This document shows, one piece after another, positions 52,279 to 59,200 of a DNA stretch of 64,000 nucleotides. The position numbers and the translations under genes were made by a program. Within the stretch, counting starts at the first letter, position 1; every line of letters starts with the position of its first letter. The DNA is from Pseudoduganella rivuli (GTDB lineage: Bacteria; Pseudomonadota; Gammaproteobacteria; Burkholderiales; Burkholderiaceae_D), in contig NZ_WKJJ01000009.1 of NCBI RefSeq assembly GCF_009674485.1, positions 274,065 through 338,064 of the forward strand, in the 5' to 3' direction. A model generated the notes under the pieces. It worked only from the letters and a program-made list of their open reading frames with translations. It was not told the origin of the DNA and did no database searches.

Positions 52279-53799
52279 ATGAGCCTGGCCGTCCTGAAAA
52301 GCCGCGCGCTGGCGGGCATGGAAGCCCCGGAAGTGAATGTGGAAGTCCACCTGGCCAACGGATTGCCGGCGTTCGCCATCGTTGGCTTGCCCGACACGGA
52401 AGTCAAGGAAGCGCGCCACCGCGTGCAAGCCGCCATCATGTCGTGCGGCTATGAAATGCCGGCCCAGCGCATCACCGTCAACCTGGCGCCGGCGGATTTA
52501 CCCAAGGAGTCGGGCCGCTTTGATTTACCCATCGCGCTCGGCATCCTGGCCGCCTCTGGCCAGATTCCCACGTCGCCGCTGGATGATTACGAATTTGCCG
52601 GCGAGCTGTCGCTGACGGGTGAATTGCGCGCGATTCCCGGTGTGCTGGCGATGGCGTTTGCCATGCGGCGCAACGCCGCCCGCAAGCGGCGCGCCTTTAT
52701 CCTGCCGCTGGCCAATGCGGCGGAAGCGGCGCTGGTGCAGGGCATGTCGATTTATCCCGCGCCTTCGCTGATCCAGGTGTGCGCGCATTTCTCCAGCTCG
52801 GATGGCAGCGCGCTGCTGCCGCGTCACGTTGTTACGCCGGAACTGGAGGCCGAAAATTACCCGGACCTGTCCGACGTCAAGGGACAGCAGGAAGCCAAGC
52901 GGGTGCTGGAAATTGCCGCGGCAGGTCGGCATAACCTGTTGCTGGTCGGGCCGCCGGGCGCCGGTAAAAGTATGCTGGCGCTGCGGCTGGGCGGCTTGCT
53001 GCCACCCATGACCGATGACGAAGCGCTGGAGTCAGCCGCCGTGCAATCGCTGGCAGGCTGCTTCAATACGGCGCGCTGGATGCGCAGGCCATTCCGGGCG
53101 CCGCACCACACGGCGTCCGGGCCGTCATTGGTCGGCGGTGGCGGCACGCCCCGTCCGGGCGAAATTTCGCTGGCGCACGGCGGCGTATTGTTCCTCGATG
53201 AACTGGCGGAATTCGACCGCCGCGTGCTGGACGTGCTGCGCCAGCCGATGGAGACGGGCACCATCACGGTGTCGCGCGCGTCGCACCATGTGGACTTTCC
53301 CGCCCGTTTCCAGCTGGTGGCCGCCATGAATGCCTGCCCTTGCGGTTACCACGGCCATCCCAGCGCCAAATGCAAATGCGCGCCCGACACCATCAACCGC
53401 TACCAGGGCAGGATTTCCGGCCCGTTGCTGGACCGCATGGATTTGCTGGTGTCCGTCAATCCGCTGACGGCCGATGAACTGGAGGCGGCGCCCGCCACCG
53501 ATGCGTCGCCGATGGTGGCGCAGCGGGTGGCGCAGGCTTACAGCCGCCAACTGGAGCGGCAGGGCAAATCCAACCAGTTGCTGGGGACGCGCGAAGTGGA
53601 ACGGTTGTGCAAACTGGACGCGCCCAGCCAGGCCCACCTGCGGGACAGCATGAAGCGGTTCGACTGGTCGGCGCGCGCCTATCACCGCGTATTGCGGGTG
53701 GCGCGCACCATCGCCGATCTCGACGCCTCGAAGGCCATCAAATTGAAGCACCTGACCGAAGCGATTCAATACCGGCGCGCGCTGGTGCTTACCACGTGA
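52279..53799 (+). CDS. comM: ComM/YifB-type Mg-chelatase-like AAA+ ATPase
   Basis: The 506-residue helicase-like protein promotes branch migration during natural transformation in studied bacteria. The ATG at 52279 follows AAGGA; an in-frame start 54 bp upstream lacks this. N-terminal Lon-like domain (about 1-170, GLPAFAIVGLPDTEVKEAR), Walker A GPPGAGKSM, Walker B GGVLFLDELAEF, and the Cys-rich NACPCGYHGHP of the Mg-chelatase-like insert. The end overlaps the convergent DUF2058 gene by 11 bp. Confidence 0.94.
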   Translation: MSLAVLKSRALAGMEAPEVNVEVHLANGLPAFAIVGLPDTEVKEARHRVQAAIMSCGYEMPAQRITVNLAPADLPKESGRFDLPIALGILAASGQIPTSPLDDYEFAGELSLTGELRAIPGVLAMAFAMRRNAARKRRAFILPLANAAEAALVQGMSIYPAPSLIQVCAHFSSSDGSALLPRHVVTPELEAENYPDLSDVKGQQEAKRVLEIAAAGRHNLLLVGPPGAGKSMLALRLGGLLPPMTDDEALESAAVQSLAGCFNTARWMRRPFRAPHHTASGPSLVGGGGTPRPGEISLAHGGVLFLDELAEFDRRVLDVLRQPMETGTITVSRASHHVDFPARFQLVAAMNACPCGYHGHPSAKCKCAPDTINRYQGRISGPLLDRMDLLVSVNPLTADELEAAPATDASPMVAQRVAQAYSRQLERQGKSNQLLGTREVERLCKLDAPSQAHLRDSMKRFDWSARAYHRVLRVARTIADLDASKAIKLKHLTEAIQYRRALVLTT

Positions 53800-54322
53800 A
53801 GTCGTCGGGGATCTTGAAGTCGGCGTACGGATCGTCTTCCACCGGTGCGGCGCTGGCCTTGGCCCGCACCACGCGCGCTTCGTCGCGCTCGGCGATTTTG
53901 TCGGCAATCACGCGCGGCACCAGCTCGAAATGGTCGCCCATGCCGACGATCGCCAGGCGGCCCGCCACCAAGTGTTCCTGCACGGCGGCCGAGACATAAA
54001 TCCGTTCGACCTTGGCGCCGTAAGTGAAGTTGTAGGCGATATCGCCGTTGCCCTTGTTCTGGCGATTTTTCTGCACCAGCTGGACGATTTGCGCCTGCAC
54101 GGCTTTTTGTGCGGCCGCCGCGTCGCGCTGCGCATTGAGTTCGCGCGCCCGCTCGGCATTTTTACGCTGCAACTCCTGGGCCGCCAGTTTCGCTTCATCA
54201 ACGCTTTGCTGGCCCGTGCGGCGTTCTTCCTTCTTTTGCTTGCTCTTGTCCTGGTTGACCTTGGTGACCTTCTTTTTGTCGACCAGACCGGCCTTCATTA
54301 ATTGCTCTTGCAGCGAAACCAT
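53789..54322 (-). CDS. DUF2058 (YaiL-like) protein
   Basis: The 177-residue cytoplasmic protein begins MVSLQEQLMKAGLVDKKKVTKV, with a highly charged helical middle (about 20-85) and a C-terminal domain with NFTYGAKVERIYVSAAVQEHL. DUF2058 members are poorly characterised; E. coli YaiL is nucleoprotein-associated. GGAGTC lies 9 bp before this ATG; ATGs further upstream lack a ribosome-binding site. Convergent with comM. Confidence 0.85.
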   Translation of the reverse strand: MVSLQEQLMKAGLVDKKKVTKVNQDKSKQKKEERRTGQQSVDEAKLAAQELQRKNAERARELNAQRDAAAAQKAVQAQIVQLVQKNRQNKGNGDIAYNFTYGAKVERIYVSAAVQEHLVAGRLAIVGMGDHFELVPRVIADKIAERDEARVVRAKASAAPVEDDPYADFKIPDDFTW

Positions 54323-54392
54323 GCTGACTGACTCCATCACGGATACAAAAACGCCAGCATAGCAGATGGGCACTGCGTGCTAACATTTACGC

Positions 54393-54929
54393 ATGAAAAT
54401 CCGTTCCCTGCCCCTTGCCATACCGGCTGCGTTGACGACAGCCATCCTGCTGGCCGCATGCAGCCCGAAATTCGACTGGCGCGATTATCGCGGTCCGGTG
54501 ACACCATATTCAGCCCTGTTCCCCAGCAAGCCCGCGACACAAACCCGCCAGGTCAACCTGGGCGAAGACAAAGTCGATATGCATATGGCGGCGGCGGAAA
54601 TCGACGGCGTCACCTTTGCCGTCGGCAGCGCGGAACTGCCGGATGCGGCCCGCGCCCAGGCTGCCATCACGGCAATGAAAGGCACGATGGTGAAAAACCT
54701 GAACGCCACCGTCACGTCGGAAAAACAGGAGAGCAGTTCGGCGGGCGGCGCGCAGCGCTCCACGATCGCAGTGGAAGCCAAAGGTTCGCGCAATGGTGAA
54801 GCCATGGTGCTGTACGGGCGCTTTGTCGCCAAAGACAAACGCGTGTACCAAGCCATCGTGGCCGGACGGGAAAAACACGTGGATAAAGAAGCTGTCGATA
54901 TGTTCCTGACATCGTTTAAAACCGATTAA
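54393..54929 (+). CDS. Hypothetical lipoprotein
   Basis: The 178-residue protein has a lipoprotein signal (lipobox LLAAC, Cys23) and a soluble domain with FDWRDYRG, YSALFPSKP and a C-terminal DMFLTSFK, which resembles a family of small periplasmic stress-type proteins. No function is recognised. It is divergent from the DUF2058 gene and followed after 96 bp by the DUF1840 gene. Confidence 0.75.
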   Translation: MKIRSLPLAIPAALTTAILLAACSPKFDWRDYRGPVTPYSALFPSKPATQTRQVNLGEDKVDMHMAAAEIDGVTFAVGSAELPDAARAQAAITAMKGTMVKNLNATVTSEKQESSSAGGAQRSTIAVEAKGSRNGEAMVLYGRFVAKDKRVYQAIVAGREKHVDKEAVDMFLTSFKTD

Positions 54930-55025
54930 GCGGCCCAGCTAACCGGACAGTAAAGACTGTTAGTGTGCAAGTCCGTAAGTCGTGCTATCTTTTCAGCACG
55001 GACAACAACAGGACAGGACAGTGCC

Positions 55026-55376
55026 ATGATCACGTTTAAATCCAAATCCTCTCCGGCAGTCATGATGTACCAGGAGCACGCGGAACGCATTCTTGAAGTA
55101 TTGAACAAGAGTCCGGCGCGTGGCGTGATCACCGCAGCAGAAGCGCCCGGCGTGCTGGCGCTGCTGGAAAAAGAAGTCCAGCTCAGCAAACAGCACATCG
55201 AAGACCTGGATATCGAACACCATAAAGACACCACGCATAACGTGGATGCACTCGACGGTGACGGGTCGGAACTGGCGGAAAAACAGCATGTCGGCTTCGG
55301 CCAGCGGGTCTATCCGCTGCTGCAGATGCTGCGTTCGTCAGTGGCGGAAGGCCACGACATCCTCTGGGGCGTGTAG
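55026..55376 (+). CDS. DUF1840 protein
   Basis: The 116-residue cytoplasmic protein begins MITFKSKSSPAVMMYQEHAE and ends with RVYPLLQMLRSSVAEGHDILWGV, both typical of DUF1840, a betaproteobacterial family of unknown function. The start chosen is the conserved MITFKSK; a longer in-frame reading from 54963 is unlikely. No partner is apparent. Confidence 0.87.
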   Translation: MITFKSKSSPAVMMYQEHAERILEVLNKSPARGVITAAEAPGVLALLEKEVQLSKQHIEDLDIEHHKDTTHNVDALDGDGSELAEKQHVGFGQRVYPLLQMLRSSVAEGHDILWGV

Positions 55377-55436
55377 GCCGGCATTGTCCCTGAATACCCG
55401 GCTGCGCACGTCGCGGCCGGAGTTCCTGCGCCTGCG

Positions 55437-55481
55437 CGGCGCAAAGCCGTTTCACAGCCCTGTTCGAGATGGTGATCAGGC
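55437..55481 (-). pseudogene. 5S rRNA remnant with internal deletion
   Basis: The 45 nt on the minus strand match the 5S rRNA at 63744-63857 at 40 positions when an internal stretch of 26 nt is skipped. GCCTGATCACCAT (55481-55469) equals the 5S 5' end apart from one base, and 55468-55437 equals the later CCCGAACAGG...TTTGCGCCG segment with four transitions. The missing part is bounded by CCAT repeats in the intact gene, consistent with a deletion between short direct repeats. The TGA stop of the response-regulator gene lies inside the remnant. Confidence 0.75.
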
Positions 55482-56075
55482 AATGCCTAGCTCGCGGGCC
55501 TTATGGATTAACTGCACCACGTTGTTCACTGACAATTTACGCATCAAGTTTTCCCGATGCTTGTCCACGGTCTTGGCCGACAGGTGCAACTGTTCAGCCA
55601 CCTCCGCTGTCGCCAGCCCCTGGTAGATCAGTTGCAGGATTTGCCGCTCACGCGGCGTGAGCCCATGATCGACCGCATCGGCCTGCCGCTGCACGGCCTC
55701 CGGCACCACGGTTTTGCCGGACATTACATCGGATATACAACGCAGCAACTCGGGCGCAGTCGCGTCCTTGAGCAGCACCGCATCCGCGCGCGCATCGATC
55801 AGTTGCCGATACGCCATTCCCGACTGCGCGCCCGTCAGCGCAATCACCTTCAAGCCGGGATCGCGCTGCTTGCAATACGCCAGCACGGCGCTCGATTCCC
55901 CGCCCGGCATGTGGTAATCAAGGATTAACAGGTCTGGCTTGTGCAGCTGCACAAGCTGGGGCAAGCCTTCCAGCCGGTCGGCTTCCGCCACGACGGCATA
56001 GCCGGGCTGCGCCTGCAGCAGCATGGCCAGTCCCTGGCGAAAAATAGCGTGGTCGTCAGCAAGGATGATTTGCAT
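55476..56075 (-). CDS. NarL/FixJ-type response regulator
   Basis: The 199-residue DNA-binding regulator has a receiver domain (about 1-118) with acidic pocket ADDHA and phospho-acceptor Asp53 (LILDYHMP), Thr at LTGA and Lys at LLKDAT. The LuxR-type helix-turn-helix is at about 138-199 (LTPRERQILQLIYQGLATAE, SAKTVDKHRENLMRKL). It is divergent from the histidine kinase gene across 52 bp, so the two are presumably a pair. Its last codons and stop come from a 5S rRNA remnant. Confidence 0.92.
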   Translation of the reverse strand: MQIILADDHAIFRQGLAMLLQAQPGYAVVAEADRLEGLPQLVQLHKPDLLILDYHMPGGESSAVLAYCKQRDPGLKVIALTGAQSGMAYRQLIDARADAVLLKDATAPELLRCISDVMSGKTVVPEAVQRQADAVDHGLTPRERQILQLIYQGLATAEVAEQLHLSAKTVDKHRENLMRKLSVNNVVQLIHKARELGIA

Positions 56076-56127
56076 GGGGAGATGATAAAATTTCCGAATA
56101 GCATTACATCTTACAGGACAGCCCGCT

Positions 56128-57930
56128 GTGTTATTGCTGCTGCGCGCCTTGCTGGCGTATTTACTGCTGGCGCCGGTATGGCAAGCCCGGGCCTACGATT
56201 GCGTGGCCATTCATGCTGCGCCATTGGTCCTGGAGCCATGCATGCGAGCCGCCAGCGCCCCTCCCGGGGCGCCGGCCGGTTTGCGCTGGCACCATATCAC
56301 GGCAACGCCGGCCGCCGCCAATTCCCTGCTCGACCTCGGTTTGCCGGACGCCTTCGAACTGGTGGTGTTGCAACGCAGCGGCGGCAGCTGGCAAACGCTG
56401 GCCAGGCTCGACGAACACAGCCGGTACCGCGACCGCCCCTTGCGCCATAGAAAACTGGTGGTACCCCTGGCGCCTGGCAGTGGACAGGTGGAGGTGCTGG
56501 TGGGTTTTCGCACCCATGGCACCACGCCGCTGACGCCGCGCCTGCTGACGCGGGAACAATTGATCGACGACGATACCCGCGCCGACCTCGCCAACGGTAT
56601 TATTTTCGGCATCATGCTGGTCCTGGTCCCCCTGCTGGCTGTCGGGCTGGGGACACACCAAAACAACAGTTACCGGATTTATGCGGGTCTGGTGGTCACC
56701 AGTGTCTTGTTCATCGCCCAGACCGAAGGCTATTGGCTGCAATTTGCGTGGCCCGATTCGCCCGCATGGAACATGGCCATCCCGGAAATACTGGCCCTGA
56801 TGATGATGGGCTGGCACGGCGCCTTCGCCATCAGCCTGCTGCAAATGCGCTGGCGCATGCCGCGCCTGTACTTCGGCAACCTGGTGCTGCTGGCGGCGGC
56901 AGGGCTGACCATGGTCGTGCACTGGTTCCACCCCATGACCATCTGGGCGCTGGCCCTGACCTCCACTTATGGCTTGCTGGCCCTGGCCTGCGCCTGGGAA
57001 GCCGTGCGTCAAAACGTGCCGGCAGCCCGTTTTTACCTGCTCGGCGTATTGTCGCTGTGTATCTGCAGCATCTTGATGACCGGCATGACCATGCTCTGGT
57101 TCAACCCGTTCCCTGGCGTGCCTATGCTGGCCTTCCCCAAGTTTGGCTACCTGGGTGAAACCTTTTTCTTTGGCGCCGCCGTGCTCAGCCAACTCCGGCT
57201 GCAAAGCGAGCAGCGCGCGGCGTTGCGCCTGCAGCGGCTGGCGGAAAACGAACAATTGCTGCAAGCGGAACAAACGCGCTTCGCCGCCATGGCCGAGGCA
57301 GAACAGCACAAGCTCCGCCTGGCTTCCGCCAGCCACGACATTTCCCAGCCGCTGGCGTCCATCCGCTACGCAATCGCGGCGCTGCGCCAGCACCAGGACA
57401 ACCTGCCTATCGCCACCCATATCGACAACACGCTCAATTACGCGCAAACCCTGTTGAACGACATGATGGCGCAATGCCGGCGCGATGCAGTGGGGCCGGA
57501 ACCCATCCAACTTGCCGACCTGTTTATCCAACTGCAACAGGAATTCGCGGCGGCGGCTCGCCACAAGGGATTGCGCCTGCGCGTCCACCCGCCCGGCGGG
57601 CATGCGGCCGGCTCCGCCCTGCTGCTGTACCGCATCCTGAACAACTTGCTGGCCAACGCCATCCGCTACACGCCGCACGGCGCCGTGCTGCTGGGCGCGC
57701 GACGGCGCGCCAATGGCATTGAAATCCAGGTCTGGGACACCGGTCCCGGCATTGCCCCTGCCATGCAGCGCAAGCTGATGGCGCCCTGGCAGCAAGGCGA
57801 CGGAGCCAGCCAGGGGTTCGGCCTGGGCTTGTTCATTGTCCGCAACCTGTGCGAACAATGCGGATACGCATTCACGATCCATTCCATCCCCGGCCGCGGC
57901 ACCGGCTTCTGCATCCACTTGCCCAACTGA
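56128..57930 (+). CDS. 7TM-type membrane histidine kinase
   Basis: The 600-residue kinase starts at GTG with AGGA upstream. It has a signal peptide (about 1-22), a periplasmic domain (about 23-155), seven membrane segments (about 156-355, a 7TMR-DISM-like layout), a coiled coil, the phospho-acceptor His403 (SASHDISQPLASIRYA), and an ATPase domain with NNLLANAIRYTP, WDTGPGI and GFGLGLFIVRNL. The signal is unknown. It probably phosphorylates the adjacent divergent regulator. The reductase gene follows after 82 bp. Confidence 0.9.
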   Translation: MLLLLRALLAYLLLAPVWQARAYDCVAIHAAPLVLEPCMRAASAPPGAPAGLRWHHITATPAAANSLLDLGLPDAFELVVLQRSGGSWQTLARLDEHSRYRDRPLRHRKLVVPLAPGSGQVEVLVGFRTHGTTPLTPRLLTREQLIDDDTRADLANGIIFGIMLVLVPLLAVGLGTHQNNSYRIYAGLVVTSVLFIAQTEGYWLQFAWPDSPAWNMAIPEILALMMMGWHGAFAISLLQMRWRMPRLYFGNLVLLAAAGLTMVVHWFHPMTIWALALTSTYGLLALACAWEAVRQNVPAARFYLLGVLSLCICSILMTGMTMLWFNPFPGVPMLAFPKFGYLGETFFFGAAVLSQLRLQSEQRAALRLQRLAENEQLLQAEQTRFAAMAEAEQHKLRLASASHDISQPLASIRYAIAALRQHQDNLPIATHIDNTLNYAQTLLNDMMAQCRRDAVGPEPIQLADLFIQLQQEFAAAARHKGLRLRVHPPGGHAAGSALLLYRILNNLLANAIRYTPHGAVLLGARRRANGIEIQVWDTGPGIAPAMQRKLMAPWQQGDGASQGFGLGLFIVRNLCEQCGYAFTIHSIPGRGTGFCIHLPN

Positions 57931-58012
57931 CAAATTACGGTGTTTTCCGTATGTTCCCACCCGGTGCGGGTGCCTAGACTGCGTGGCATTGTTGATCACC
58001 ACGGAGCACACC

Positions 58013-59200
58013 ATGTTTGCAGCTATCCGCGTCGCGCTGTGGCGCGCGCTATGCCACCTGGCCGACTGGCGGGGCCACTGGCGCTACCTGACGGGATGCC
58101 CGGCCATCGATGTTGCCATCATCACCAATGTGCGCGATGACGCCGAGCGCCATTTGTTCTGGGGCCGCTGGCGCCCCCGCAGCGGCCACGCCAACGGCGC
58201 CCGCATTTACCTGAACGGCGTGGCCGGCCGCGTGCGCGGCCTCGATGTCACCGCCGCAGAACTGATGACCAAGGAAGGGCGCCAGCGGGGCCGCGCCCTG
58301 TTCATGGACGCCGTGCGCTGGTCCCATGCGCGCGGCGCGCGCGTGGTGTTGCTGGCGGCATCGACCAAGCGCCTGTTTGGCCGCGATGGCGCCGCCCTGA
58401 AGGCAGCCTTCCCCGACGTGCTGTTCACCATCGGTGACAACGGGACCGCCCTGCTGCTGTGCCAGGATGTCCAGCGCGCGCTGGACAATGCCGGCATCGG
58501 TCGAGGCGCGCGCGTGCTGGTGATCGGCCCCTATGGCATTCTCGGCACGGAAGTCACCTGCTATTTGCAAGCCCAGGGCTACCGCGTGGCCGGCTTTGGC
58601 ACCACGCGCGCCCTGCTGGCCGATTTCGGCCGGCGCTTTCCCGGCATCGCCCTGTTCCGCGATGTATGCAATGTGGGTGAGGTGGATGCGGTGGTTGCCT
58701 GCACCCATAGCGCGGAAGCCAAACTGGACTTGATGGCCATCAGCAAACTGCGGCGCACCGGCCGCAAATTGCTGGTGGTCGATGTGGCGGAACCGGCCAA
58801 CCTGGATGCCGCCACCTATGCCAACTGCCACCGCGCGGTGGTGCGCCAGGATGCCGGCAATGCCAGTTCTCCCATGGTCACCTATGTGCTGGGCTCGCTT
58901 TCGTCGGGCATGCTGAAACTGGCGCACCGCACTGTGTTTGGCTGCTTTGCCGAAGCCCTGACCCTGCATCACGCGATCTACCGCGAACAGCAATACCAGC
59001 GCCTGAACCAGGACTGGTTTACTGTCAGCAACGCCAACATGGCGGTGCTGGCGCAGGCATTCCAGTCGGTCAGCGTCACGGTGGCGGCGCCCCACTGCTT
59101 TGGACAGCCACTCCCCAATTTCAACCTGAAACTGGCGGGCGACACCCGCATCGCTGCCGTGCGGGGGCGCACGGCGCAAGTGGAAAGGAACGTGGCATGA
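58013..59200 (+). CDS. Acyl-ACP reductase-like dehydrogenase
   Basis: The 395-residue protein resembles cyanobacterial long-chain acyl-ACP reductase (AAR). Shared landmarks are FTIGDNGTALLLC (138-150; FTTGNTHTAYVIC in AAR as remembered), a nucleotide-binding GPYGILG (172-178) where AAR has GATGDIG, and FGCFAEAL (309-316), whose Cys311 matches the AAR thioester cysteine in FACFAEAM. It may reduce an activated acyl chain to an aldehyde. The N-terminus (about 1-60) differs from AAR. ACGGAG precedes the ATG; an in-frame reading from 57836 overlaps the kinase and is rejected. Its stop overlaps the exporter start (ATGA). Homology is from remembered motifs. Confidence 0.68.
   Translation: MFAAIRVALWRALCHLADWRGHWRYLTGCPAIDVAIITNVRDDAERHLFWGRWRPRSGHANGARIYLNGVAGRVRGLDVTAAELMTKEGRQRGRALFMDAVRWSHARGARVVLLAASTKRLFGRDGAALKAAFPDVLFTIGDNGTALLLCQDVQRALDNAGIGRGARVLVIGPYGILGTEVTCYLQAQGYRVAGFGTTRALLADFGRRFPGIALFRDVCNVGEVDAVVACTHSAEAKLDLMAISKLRRTGRKLLVVDVAEPANLDAATYANCHRAVVRQDAGNASSPMVTYVLGSLSSGMLKLAHRTVFGCFAEALTLHHAIYREQQYQRLNQDWFTVSNANMAVLAQAFQSVSVTVAAPHCFGQPLPNFNLKLAGDTRIAAVRGRTAQVERNVA

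Noticed and set aside
55437..55481. Considered a working second 5S rRNA gene
   Set aside because: Only 45 nt remain, the 3' third and an internal 26-nt part are missing, so it cannot fold as 5S rRNA.
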